This document shows positions 36,049 to 44,303 of a stretch of 64,000 nucleotides of DNA, in pieces. Source of the DNA: Bradyrhizobium sp. WD16 (GTDB lineage: Bacteria > Pseudomonadota > Alphaproteobacteria > Rhizobiales > Xanthobacteraceae); NCBI RefSeq assembly GCF_024181725.1, contig NZ_CP028908.1:5693501-5757500 (forward strand), in the 5' to 3' direction. Below the pieces are notes generated by a model that worked only from the letters and a program-made list of their open reading frames with translations, made no database searches and was not told where the DNA came from. A program made the translations under genes and the position numbers. Numbering within the stretch: the stretch's first letter is position 1; every line of letters begins with the position of its first letter.

Positions 36049-38079
36049 ATGTGCGCCATTATCGACTTATGTCCCTCGAGCCGCCGTTGGCGCGGAATGG
36101 CTTGCGCGATGTCTGTCGTCGTCGCGACGCTTTTCTCGGCTCCGGTCATCGCGCAGGATGACAGCCTCTCCGGCCCTGCATGGGATTTTGCCGATCAGGC
36201 TTACAAGGCCTATGCCTCAAAAGAATATCAGCGGGCCGTCACTGCGGCGCGCGAGGCAGTGGCTCTGCGTCCTGATCTCCTCCGATTGCGCATACTTCTG
36301 ATCAATTCGCTGGCTGCGGCCGGCGACTCGACGGGCGCTATCGCTGCGGCAGATGAAGCGATTGCTGCGGGCCTCGTCAATGATGAGCTCAGAAGCATTC
36401 GCGATCGGTTGAATGCTCAGATCGTTCCAGGAACTGCGGCGACGGCACCCGCTGATGCGGCCTATCAGGCCGCCGATGCCGGCTACAAGGAATTTGCCAA
36501 ACGGGACTTTGCGGCCGCTATCGTTAGCGCTCGCCGAGCGGTCGCTCTCGACCCTGGTAAGGCGGCCTATTGGCTCTTGCTCATGAACGCTCTCGCTGCG
36601 GCAAATCGCGTCGCGGAGGCGGAAATCGTCGCGAACAAGGCGCTCGACCGCGCGCCGGATGACGTGAACCTGCGCCTTCAGCGCGGCTATCTCCGTCAAC
36701 GCCTGGGCCGTTTCGGGCCAGCAATGGACGACCTGTCCTGGGCTTTGAAACAAAGCGGTTTGACGGCAAGCCAGAAGAGAAGCGCCAGATTAGCCTTGGC
36801 AGATGCGGCTCTTGCGGCAAAGAACCCGAAGCGCGCGCTGGACGCATTATCCCCCCTTGCAGGGGAGCGCAGCTATGATGTGGCGGCGCGTCGGGGCTTC
36901 GCGCTGCAGGCTCTCGACCGGCAGGCCGAGGCGCTGGACGCGTTCAGATCGGCGCTATTCAAGACGAGAATACCGTCAGAACGCGTCGCAATGGTTCGCG
37001 GTGAGATCTCGGCCCTTGTCGCCTTGGGACGGAAGGACGAAGCAAAAGAACGATTTGTCGCGGCTCGATCGTCGAACGACCTGAGCGGCCTAAAGAATCT
37101 CGACATGGCCTATCTCGCAAGCCAGGTCGGGGACGACGAAGTCGCTGCCGACTATTTCAGCCGGGCGGATCGGGATGGGCAGTTGAATGGCCAGGCGCTG
37201 CTAGACGCCGCGTATGTCGCAAAGCGTCGATTCGATAATAAAACAGCCGAAAGTCTCTTTAAGAGGGCCATCGACGCTCAGTCGAACGGCGAACTTGCTC
37301 TGACACCGCAGAGATTGCTGGAGGTGCGCCGCGACGTCACAAATGTCGAACGCACGTGGGGCGCTTATGCATCCCTGCTCTACAGTCCGATCGGTTTTCC
37401 GGCGTCGGGTTTGCCGGGGCCGGCACCCGGCGGCAAGACGCTGCAAGCAGGTGCTGAAATCTATTGGCGCCCGCCGGACATCGGGTATCGCAACGGCGCG
37501 ACATTCGAACTGTTCGCGCGCGCCTTCGAAACGCTATATAGTAAGCCTGTCGGTGCCGTCGGCGAAGATACCATCCAGGGTAGCGCGGGTGCGCGCTGGA
37601 AGCCGTTCTCCGAGCAAAACCTTGTTTTTGAAGTGAGCCGCCTGGTTCCGATCGGCAAAGTCTCACGGTGGGATTGGCTGTTGCGCGCGGCCTATTCCAA
37701 GGCCGAAGGCGGTGATTTGCGCCTCGATACGACCCATTGGATGTATTGGCAGGTCTACGGAGAACTCGACCGCTTCACCGCAGTTCAGCAGACGCTGGCT
37801 AATGCGGAACTACGGGCCGGTCATTCGTTTCGCCTCCCCGGTTTTGACGACAAGATCGTTTTCACCCCCTTTGCGGTGGTCGGAGCAGCCTACGATTCGC
37901 TGCTACCAAGACCCGACGCTTTCGGAGCGGGCGCCGGCGCCAATCTAAGATTCTGGTTTCGTCAGGATCAATATTCAGGACCCGCATCCTATCTGGATCT
38001 GACGGCACAATATCGCTTCAAGCTGGCTGGCGACGACCGTGCCGCGGGATGGTTCGCCGGAGTGTCGGTTTCCTACTGA
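36049..38079 (+). CDS. nfrA: NfrA-like outer-membrane protein with TPR repeats
   Basis: A 676-residue exported protein. After a signal peptide (MACAMSVVVATLFSAPVIAQ, near the N-terminus) come TPR-like helical repeats over about residues 40-430 (AYKAYASKEYQRAVTAAREA; AGYKEFAKRDFAAAIVSARR). The C-terminal 220 residues match the NfrA C-terminal beta-barrel type (LPGPAPGGKTLQAGAEIYWRP, YGELDRFTAVQQTLANAELR, LDLTAQYRFKLAGDDRAAGW). In E. coli NfrA is the outer-membrane receptor for phage N4 and the export channel of a ManNAc-containing glycan made with NfrB and WecB. ATG 36049 has GAGG four bases upstream. It is convergent to nfrB. CtrA-like motifs precede it. Confidence 0.8.
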   Translation: MCAIIDLCPSSRRWRGMACAMSVVVATLFSAPVIAQDDSLSGPAWDFADQAYKAYASKEYQRAVTAAREAVALRPDLLRLRILLINSLAAAGDSTGAIAAADEAIAAGLVNDELRSIRDRLNAQIVPGTAATAPADAAYQAADAGYKEFAKRDFAAAIVSARRAVALDPGKAAYWLLLMNALAAANRVAEAEIVANKALDRAPDDVNLRLQRGYLRQRLGRFGPAMDDLSWALKQSGLTASQKRSARLALADAALAAKNPKRALDALSPLAGERSYDVAARRGFALQALDRQAEALDAFRSALFKTRIPSERVAMVRGEISALVALGRKDEAKERFVAARSSNDLSGLKNLDMAYLASQVGDDEVAADYFSRADRDGQLNGQALLDAAYVAKRRFDNKTAESLFKRAIDAQSNGELALTPQRLLEVRRDVTNVERTWGAYASLLYSPIGFPASGLPGPAPGGKTLQAGAEIYWRPPDIGYRNGATFELFARAFETLYSKPVGAVGEDTIQGSAGARWKPFSEQNLVFEVSRLVPIGKVSRWDWLLRAAYSKAEGGDLRLDTTHWMYWQVYGELDRFTAVQQTLANAELRAGHSFRLPGFDDKIVFTPFAVVGAAYDSLLPRPDAFGAGAGANLRFWFRQDQYSGPASYLDLTAQYRFKLAGDDRAAGWFAGVSVSY

Positions 38080-38238
38080 AGCAAGGCCTGCCCACATCCC
38101 AAAGGCGCCTATCGCGTCGACACTGAGCGCGGCTGGCCGCTTGCGGACCATCGTATCCCCGGCGGCACCATAGCGCGGAAGCTCATCGCGCCGACCGGTC
38201 GGCTCCTGCTTGAGAGAGGCGGGCTTGATCTCGCTCAT
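37975..38238 (-). CDS. small overlapping frame after nfrB, doubtful
   Basis: An 87-codon frame starting MSEIKPASLKQEPTGRRDEL. Its ATG overlaps the nfrB stop codon by ATGA, the same coupling seen between the epimerase gene and nfrB. It runs antisense through the last 105 bp of nfrA. Only the first 50 residues are free of the overlap. No family recognised. It may be a real fourth cistron or chance. Confidence 0.3.
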   Translation of the reverse strand: MSEIKPASLKQEPTGRRDELPRYGAAGDTMVRKRPAALSVDAIGAFGMWAGLASVGNRHSGEPSRGTVVASQLEAILCRQIQIGCGS

Positions 38239-39707
38239 GACGATGCCAGGAACCCTTCGCCGACCTCTATCGGATAACTGTGATCCGTCTTGTCCCACAC
38301 GATAGGTTTTCCGGTCATCTTGTGCCGCGAGAAAACGGCAATCGCCCGCATGGTAGCGTAGAAATTCAGGAAATTGGAGACAATCGTGCGCGGCCCGGCC
38401 ATCAAGCCATCCGTCACTCCATAGATTCGTGCGGTAAAGAATGTTCTCTGAACAATCCGGTTGAGCAGCAGAAAAAAATTGAGGCCGAGCATCAGCCGAA
38501 AGCCGGCCGTATTGAGCAGCGCATATTCCAGCATCTGATCGCGCGGGAAACAACGAAATAGAAGATCAATCACGATCAGGTTCGTCATCGCGAAATAGGC
38601 CAGCAGCGCGCTCGGAGCCGTGATCAAACCTTTCCGGTCACGCAAGAAGAAATATTTGGCCCCAACGCCGCCGATCCAGCCATGGTGCGACCATCCTTGA
38701 AAGATAATGCCAATCAACCAGCGTGCCCTTTGCCTGTACGCGGCACGAAATTCCGCCGGAAAATATTCTCGCGTCGCGATCGGCAGACGCTTCGCGACGT
38801 GGACGGGGTGCGCCGCTTCGTCAAGCGTTTCGACTGTAAATTCGATAGGGAAGCGTACGAATATCTCCCGCATCCCCAATCTATGAAGACGGAAGGCGAT
38901 ATCGTAATCTTCGGTCAGGCTGGCTGTGGAAAACACCTCGCCCTCGTTTTCGTCGCGCAAGGCCATTACCGCGCGGCGGCTGAAACACGCGGATACGCCG
39001 GCGCACGGAACGACGCCGGTCATGCTTTCACGGACGACGAGATCTTTCGAATGCCATTCGGCGAATTCGTCCATATAGGTGCCGGCGACAAATTCACTGA
39101 AGCCACGGTGGAGGGAGTAGACAGGCAATTGAATGAGGTCCATCCTGTCAAGTAGATAATTGAAAAGTTTCAGCTCATACGGATGAATGACATCTTCGCT
39201 GTCGTGCAGGGCAATGCCAACGAATTCCCGACCGGTTCTTCGCTCATACCCGACGACCTGCGCCAACACGACGTTGAGACAGTCGGCCTTGTTGGTCGGA
39301 CCATCCCGCGGAACGATTGCCATGTTGATATTCGGAAAGCGCGCCGCCACCGCCTCGACCTGCGCGATCGTTCCAGGGTCGTTCTGATAGACACCGACGA
39401 AAAACTGATAGTCGTCATAGCGCAGGAATTTGGCATTGGTATTCAGCATAGCCGCGATGACGTCCTGCTCCTTCCACGCCGGAACCACGATCGCAATCGG
39501 ACGTTCAGCTCTGGCTTCGAGGGCCTCGACCTTGAGAGCTGGATATCTGGCCCTGATCCAGTACCAACGGTACAACTCGCGCAGCCAGTACCAGCAATCT
39601 ATGAACAGGTCATCGATGCTGGATACGAGGATAAGGACTGTCACGGCATATGTCAGAACCTCGGAAACCTGCTGATAGGTGACGAGCGCATAAAGGAACT
39701 GGCTCAT
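38235..39707 (-). CDS. nfrB: NfrB-like processive GT2 glycosyltransferase
   Basis: A 490-residue inner-membrane synthase. A TM helix (VLTYAVTVLILVSSIDDLFI) precedes the GT2 domain with all processive-synthase motifs: VVPAWKE, KADCLN (Asp 142), HDSED (168-172), LTEDYD (265-269) and RQRARW (325-330). Further TM helices follow, including RLMLGLNFFLLLNRIV. E. coli NfrB carries a C-terminal MshEN domain that binds c-di-GMP; this protein ends about 30 residues after VWDKTDHSYP, so that domain is absent. It overlaps the upstream fusion gene by ATGA. It should polymerise the nucleotide sugar made by the fused epimerase. Confidence 0.88.
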   Translation of the reverse strand: MSQFLYALVTYQQVSEVLTYAVTVLILVSSIDDLFIDCWYWLRELYRWYWIRARYPALKVEALEARAERPIAIVVPAWKEQDVIAAMLNTNAKFLRYDDYQFFVGVYQNDPGTIAQVEAVAARFPNINMAIVPRDGPTNKADCLNVVLAQVVGYERRTGREFVGIALHDSEDVIHPYELKLFNYLLDRMDLIQLPVYSLHRGFSEFVAGTYMDEFAEWHSKDLVVRESMTGVVPCAGVSACFSRRAVMALRDENEGEVFSTASLTEDYDIAFRLHRLGMREIFVRFPIEFTVETLDEAAHPVHVAKRLPIATREYFPAEFRAAYRQRARWLIGIIFQGWSHHGWIGGVGAKYFFLRDRKGLITAPSALLAYFAMTNLIVIDLLFRCFPRDQMLEYALLNTAGFRLMLGLNFFLLLNRIVQRTFFTARIYGVTDGLMAGPRTIVSNFLNFYATMRAIAVFSRHKMTGKPIVWDKTDHSYPIEVGEGFLASS

Positions 39708-42700
39708 CGGTCCGCCTTGCCGCGCTGCCGTTTGAAGATGGTCTTGACGATGGCGCGGCTGCCGAACAGCAGGCCAGCCAGACTGACGGCGATGAGTCCG
39801 ATCGCGAGGCCGCTCGTGCTGAATATGCGCTCGCCAAATTTCCGGACCATGTTGACGGCAGAAGGACCGCCGGCCGCGGCGCTATTCTGCCAGACTACTC
39901 CACTATTGGCGATAAGCGCGTTCGAGCCGCTGCCGAGATAGAGTGATCTGGGTTGCGGCAGATTTCCGACGTCAGTCAGTTGAACGAGCAGGGTCCGTCC
40001 ATCGCTCTCGGCGGACAAGGCTGCCAGAGGTGAGTTGACCTCATAGCGAAGATTCCGTCCCTCGATTTGGTCCGCGATCGGCAGGATGACGCCACCAGGA
40101 CCGACGGCTTCAAAGCGAAGCATCCCGCCAGCGCGGGACGGAGATGGTGTCCCTAAGACAACGGAAAGCCCTCTGGCATAAGGATTGAACGGCGCCAGGA
40201 GCTTCGAGGCCAATTGCAAATATGATCCGACGCTTGATGAATTGGCAGCGTCTTGCGGCAGTGCCACCTGCCCGCCGCCGCTGAATGCACGGGCAATACG
40301 GTTAAAGCCGATGCCGTCGCCATCGCCAAGGATCAAGCCGGACCCGGGGAGGATCTGCACCGGCTGTCCTCGGTCCGTCGCGGCACAATAGTGATCGCTG
40401 CGTGCGCGCTCCAGCGTCACACGAAGAGCGTTCGTGAAGCGTAACAGCGATGCCGGCAACGACACCGATATGCTGCTTTCGCCGATATCGGGTCGCTCGG
40501 CGGCGACGATCTGGTCATTGAGATAGATCGTGGCAATGGGGCGTTCGCCCGACCAGTCAGGTGCAATGAACAGTTTGAGGAAAGCGGAGTCCGGCAGACG
40601 GCCGTTGCTTGCGACAAGGGGAAAATTGAGAAGCCATTCGCCATACCGCTGGACACGCTGCGCGGGCGGCAGCGACGAAAATGCCTGAAAATTGTCACCT
40701 CTTGATTGTGATGGCGCCGGAGTGCGCGAGACCACAGCTTGTTGCCCCACCAAGGCGGCCGGTGCCGCCTGCAGCAGAAGCCCGAGCGCCGTGAAGTCGC
40801 TATTTGGATCGACCACGATGTCGAGTTTGTTATTTTTGCGTTCGATCTGGATGGAAGGGGAGCCGGGCGAGCGGCTCGCATCGAGACGGATGACCACTGT
40901 ATCGTCGCCACGGGCCGAGGCGAAGCGCGGCTCCTGTCCGCGCGACGTCAAAAGGACCCCAAGCTGAAGCCCGGCCGTGGCCATCTCGGCCGACACCGAC
41001 GGCTGTTCGGGTAATTGCACAAGCGGATGCCGCGGCAGTAGCGCGACTGCGTCTGCGATGGACCGCACTTGACCAATATCGACGTCGAATGCAATCCGGG
41101 TTTGGGGCGAAATAGTAACGGAATTGGCCGGATCGACGTCATCGGTGCAAGGATCGGCGCTTGCTCGCAGATCGGCTTCAAAGCGAATATTGAGGCCATC
41201 GAAGCCGCGCAACCTGTCATTGCCAAGCACAATCGAGCGCTGCAGGGGAACCAGACCACTTTTGCCGTTCAGACTCACGCCATCGACAGGCTGACCGTTG
41301 ACATCAACCGAGAAGCTGCCGCGTTGCAGGGTTGGAGTCGTGGATTGCCCATCGATGATGAGGCGGGCATTGGTCACCTCTGCCTCTCGAGGCAGCGCAA
41401 CGAAGACGCTCGATGTCGCGCGTCCCTGCAGCACGATGCCGTCCCTGAAACCGCGATCTTGTAGCGTCGATTCGAACGTTACAGTTTGCGCGAATGCGCA
41501 CACTGGAAACAGCAGTGCCGCAATCGCCGCGCAGGCATCGAATTTCAGGGTCGACCGCCGTGGTTTGACGGTGGAGGTATGTTTATGAGGCTCGTTCGGT
41601 TGTTGTTTTGACGGACCGCTTCCTGCTGAACCGATTCGATCATGTTCGGTCGCAGATTTGTCTTCCGGCACCAGTCGCCGGCGCAGCGCACCGACAATAT
41701 ATTCGGCGGCGCGGCCGTTCCCATAGGGAAAGACAGGTCGTGCTACGCGCTGATACGCCTGCACGTCATCGTGCAGTTCACAGATCGCCTGCATGATGCG
41801 GTCAGGATCGGTTCCGACAAGCCTGACCGTCTCGGTTCCCAGCGCCTCTGGTCGTTCGGTGGTCTCTCTTATAACCAGGACAGGCTTGCCCAAAGCAGGC
41901 GCCTCCTCTTGCAATCCACCGCTGTCGGTGACGATCAGCCAGCTCGCCTGCATCGCCGCGACTAGCGACGAATAGCCCAAAGGTTTGCTCAAGACGATAC
42001 GCGGATGCTCGCCCAGGAACCGTTGAGCCGTGCGTCTTGTGTCGGGGTTCGGATGAATGGGAAAGAATATCCCGATGTCCGGATAGCGATCGACCTCGGC
42101 ACGCAGGGTCGAAAATACTCGTTCCAGAGGCGGGCCGAAATTTTCACGACGATGCGCGGTCAACAGAATGGTCCTGGCGGTGGTTGGGAAGTTTCTCGGG
42201 AGCGCCGGCTTTCGTTCTGCTGTCTCCAGCAGAGCGTCGATCACGGTGTTCCCTGTCACAAGGCAGTCAGCGGCTGGAACGCCTTCGGCGATCAGCGCGG
42301 CCATCGCTCCTGCGGTCGGTGCGCAGTGCAGCGACGTTGCCAGAGTTACAGCGCGGCGGTTGAATTCTTCCGGGAACGGCGCATCCATGTTGCCCGTGCG
42401 TAAGCCGGCTTCGACGTGCACGAAGAAAATACGGCGATGGAAGGCAACGAGTCCCGCAGCCAGAACCGTCGTCGTATCGCCCTGCGCGATCATGCAGGCC
42501 GGATTGATGGGCTCTAGTCTCGTGTCGAGACCGTCGATCACGCGGGCCAGCAGTTCCGCAAGGGATGACCGCGGGCGCGCGATCTCGATATGCTCGTCGA
42601 TCCCGATCTCAAAGTCCTTGATTGCGAGATCGAGCAGGTGGGTATGTTGGCCGACGGCGATGACGTAAGGCTTCGCCCAGTGGCTCTCATTCAGGCGCTG

Positions 42701-42811
42701 GATGATGGGCGCCATTTTGATCACCTCGGGACGAGTGCCAATGATGCAAACGCACAAGAGACGGCCATCCTCTGAACGCCCCAAAGCCTGCTGATTGCGC
42801 GTTGTACTCAT
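39704..42811 (-). CDS. fusion: WecB-type UDP-GlcNAc 2-epimerase plus BcsB-like domain
   Basis: A 1035-residue two-part protein. Residues 18-375 form a non-hydrolysing UDP-GlcNAc 2-epimerase (WecB/MnaA) with IGTRPEVIKMAPI, QGDTTT (Asp 112), HVEAGLRT (Glu 134), PFPEEFNRR (Glu 148), TAHRREN (His 220) and TDSGGLQEEAPALGKPVL; all catalytic positions known from WecB are kept. A 45-residue linker leads to a hydrophobic, signal-like helix (423-441, ending AFAQ). Residues 445-995 resemble BcsB, the periplasmic partner of cellulose synthase, and a TM helix (about 1000-1020) ends the protein. The frame is continuous and I see no ATG near the junction. The start codon abuts a family B repeat; GGGG in the repeat is the only ribosome-site candidate. 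A later start (TTG, codon 19) is possible. Confidence 0.85.
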   Translation of the reverse strand: MSTTRNQQALGRSEDGRLLCVCIIGTRPEVIKMAPIIQRLNESHWAKPYVIAVGQHTHLLDLAIKDFEIGIDEHIEIARPRSSLAELLARVIDGLDTRLEPINPACMIAQGDTTTVLAAGLVAFHRRIFFVHVEAGLRTGNMDAPFPEEFNRRAVTLATSLHCAPTAGAMAALIAEGVPAADCLVTGNTVIDALLETAERKPALPRNFPTTARTILLTAHRRENFGPPLERVFSTLRAEVDRYPDIGIFFPIHPNPDTRRTAQRFLGEHPRIVLSKPLGYSSLVAAMQASWLIVTDSGGLQEEAPALGKPVLVIRETTERPEALGTETVRLVGTDPDRIMQAICELHDDVQAYQRVARPVFPYGNGRAAEYIVGALRRRLVPEDKSATEHDRIGSAGSGPSKQQPNEPHKHTSTVKPRRSTLKFDACAAIAALLFPVCAFAQTVTFESTLQDRGFRDGIVLQGRATSSVFVALPREAEVTNARLIIDGQSTTPTLQRGSFSVDVNGQPVDGVSLNGKSGLVPLQRSIVLGNDRLRGFDGLNIRFEADLRASADPCTDDVDPANSVTISPQTRIAFDVDIGQVRSIADAVALLPRHPLVQLPEQPSVSAEMATAGLQLGVLLTSRGQEPRFASARGDDTVVIRLDASRSPGSPSIQIERKNNKLDIVVDPNSDFTALGLLLQAAPAALVGQQAVVSRTPAPSQSRGDNFQAFSSLPPAQRVQRYGEWLLNFPLVASNGRLPDSAFLKLFIAPDWSGERPIATIYLNDQIVAAERPDIGESSISVSLPASLLRFTNALRVTLERARSDHYCAATDRGQPVQILPGSGLILGDGDGIGFNRIARAFSGGGQVALPQDAANSSSVGSYLQLASKLLAPFNPYARGLSVVLGTPSPSRAGGMLRFEAVGPGGVILPIADQIEGRNLRYEVNSPLAALSAESDGRTLLVQLTDVGNLPQPRSLYLGSGSNALIANSGVVWQNSAAAGGPSAVNMVRKFGERIFSTSGLAIGLIAVSLAGLLFGSRAIVKTIFKRQRGKADR

Positions 42812-42887
42812 CTAGTGCCCCGGCTCTAACGCTCGTATCCCTTTGCAGCGAGCGCTCATACGAACGTGAGAACCAAAGGGACACTAG
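42812..42887. repeat. family B palindrome, diverged left arm
   Basis: A 76 bp unit with CTAG ends, whose left CTAG directly precedes the start codon of the epimerase fusion gene. Linker catagttatgatt follows. Confidence 0.9.
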
Positions 42888-42900
42888 CATAGTTATGATT

Positions 42901-42978
42901 CTAGTGCGGTTTTGGATCTGACGCTCGTACGACGAATTCGCTGCAATGCTGAAACGAGCGTCGAATCCACCGCACTAG
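42901..42978. repeat. family A palindrome (IS630-type MITE)
   Basis: A 78 bp unit with CTAG ends, ten bases from the stop codon of the 52-residue membrane protein gene. With the preceding B unit it separates that gene from the epimerase fusion gene. Confidence 0.9.
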
Positions 42979-42988
42979 CGTGTCGAAA

Positions 42989-43147
42989 CTATCGTCCCAT
43001 GATGTACGCCGTCGCGAAAAACGACAATCCCAAGCCTCCACAAAGCCCCACAACTGCGCCGGCACGGTCAGCCAACCAAGCGCCGGAAAGACCGAGCACT
43101 ATGGGAACGGCGAAACCGAGAAACGTGAATTGAACAGCTTTGAGCAT
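42989..43147 (-). CDS. 52-residue membrane protein
   Basis: A short gene with strong support: ATG 43145-43147 is preceded by GGAGG four bases upstream, and the product is two hydrophobic helices (FTFLGFAVPIVLGLSGAWL and VVGLCGGLGLSFFATAYIM) joined by ADRAGA. It lies just upstream of the epimerase-BcsB fusion gene and nfrB, same strand, separated only by a B-A repeat pair. I infer it is, or was, the first gene of that operon. No family recognised. Confidence 0.65.
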   Translation of the reverse strand: MLKAVQFTFLGFAVPIVLGLSGAWLADRAGAVVGLCGGLGLSFFATAYIMGR

Positions 43148-43274
43148 TCAACCTCCGGAACTGCCTGGAACCGAGTTGGATTGGGCATCGACACCAACCT
43201 AATGAAGACCACGAATACGTCGGCGCGTTGATCTGCATCAATAGCGCACGTGGCAAGCGGCAGCACCGACCCAA

Positions 43275-43796
43275 GTGCCCGACCGGCATTCATCGACTGA
43301 GCTTGCGCCCCCGATCAGGCACCATTGGCCTGCAGCGAACTCGCGGACCGGGCGGAATTCGAAGCGTCGTCTCCATCCCGCCGTACGAGCCATCTTGCTG
43401 GTGGCCCTCCCGATGCAAACGCTCGCCGGGGGCGCGCACGCGGATTGGCCGATCGGCATGCTTAACAATTTGAATGAATTGCCGCTCAAATTGGCGATCG
43501 GATTTCAATCCGGTCCTCAGGGCTGGTCCCTAAAAGTCGGATCGTTCGATCTTCGACAGCGGGACGTTGAGATGGCTAGCAAGGGCGCCACAGTATCCAC
43601 ACTCGAAACCCTCATCGCCGATGGCGATAAGGGTTGGGATGCCCCTGTCGGTCTTGGTGTTCGGGGACGGGATGTCGTCTTGGTCGTCCTGGCGTGGGCC
43701 GTACTGGCGGGTTTCCTTTTGTTCCCTGCACTTCAGGTGGCGGCCTTGGGCGCTTCTGCGTTGGTAGCGTCGGCGGTCGATCTCGGGGGAGAGTAA
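43275..43796 (+). CDS. possible exported or membrane protein, function unknown
   Basis: An open frame of 173 codons from GTG 43275. It contains a signal-like segment (RAILLVALPMQTLAGGAHA), a short hydrophilic region (MLNNLNELPLKLAIGFQSGP, SFDLRQRDVEMASKG) and a C-terminal hydrophobic helix (VVLVVLAWAVLAGFLLFPAL). The true start may be later. A 13-bp inverted repeat with one mismatch (43607-43635) lies inside the frame. It diverges from the 52-residue gene. No family recognised. Confidence 0.4.
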   Translation: MPDRHSSTELAPPIRHHWPAANSRTGRNSKRRLHPAVRAILLVALPMQTLAGGAHADWPIGMLNNLNELPLKLAIGFQSGPQGWSLKVGSFDLRQRDVEMASKGATVSTLETLIADGDKGWDAPVGLGVRGRDVVLVVLAWAVLAGFLLFPALQVAALGASALVASAVDLGGE

Positions 43797-44303
43797 GGAT
43801 AGAATATCTCCTGAGTGGAATCTCGCCGACCAGCGTCGGCCGGTTCTGCACAGAGGAGTGCGCTCAACGCCGATCGCCCTGCATCACACGACGCCCGAGA
43901 ACGACACGCCGCGATAATCCGGCGCGCGGTATCTCGCTACGTCGAGAATTAGCGATGCGCGCGCTATCGCCGGCGCGGTTCGCACATGGCTTGTTTTCAT
44001 CTTCGTGGTGACCGCAGCCGATCTGATCTTTGCCTCCGGAATGGCTGACGGCGAAACGCGCCAAACGATGCAACCGGACGTAGGGCGCACCCGGTGACGG
44101 CTGGTACGGTGGATCTGACACTCGTATCAGGGATACGAACGTTAGAACCGGGACACCAGCGGGATTTTGGCCCGCGAGCAGTTCGCATGGAGCGACGCCG
44201 CACCCGAGCTGAGTGGGACCGGCGGCAATGATCACACCCACCTCTATCCACGCCCGCCCGCCCTGTCTGCCCACCCTGCTCTCTTGTATGGTGGGCACTG
44301 AAA
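43797..44303. other. intergenic region with repeat chimera
   Basis: About 500 bp before meaB. A short rightward frame near 43945-44097 encodes one hydrophobic helix (WLVFIFVVTAADLIFASGMA) but has no start or ribosome site; it may be the tail of a decayed gene. The A/B repeat chimera at 44108-44159 lies here. I see no other gene. Confidence 0.4.
44108..44159. repeat. chimera of family A left arm and family B right arm
   Basis: GGTGGATCTGACACTCGTAT (left arm of A) is joined within a few bases to GGATACGAACGTTAGAACCG (right arm of B) and a degraded CTAG (CCAG). This is what a deletion between an A and a B unit would leave. Confidence 0.78.

Noticed and set aside
39704-42811. Two separate genes (wecB and a bcsB-like gene) instead of a fusion
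   Set aside because: The frame is continuous with no stop; no ATG lies near the junction and the GTG at the Val of RRRLVPED has no Shine-Dalgarno sequence. A sequencing error cannot be excluded without tools.
43884-44090. Minus-strand 68-codon frame as a gene
   Set aside because: No ribosome site or recognisable sequence; the plus strand over the same bases shows a better hydrophobic helix but also no start.
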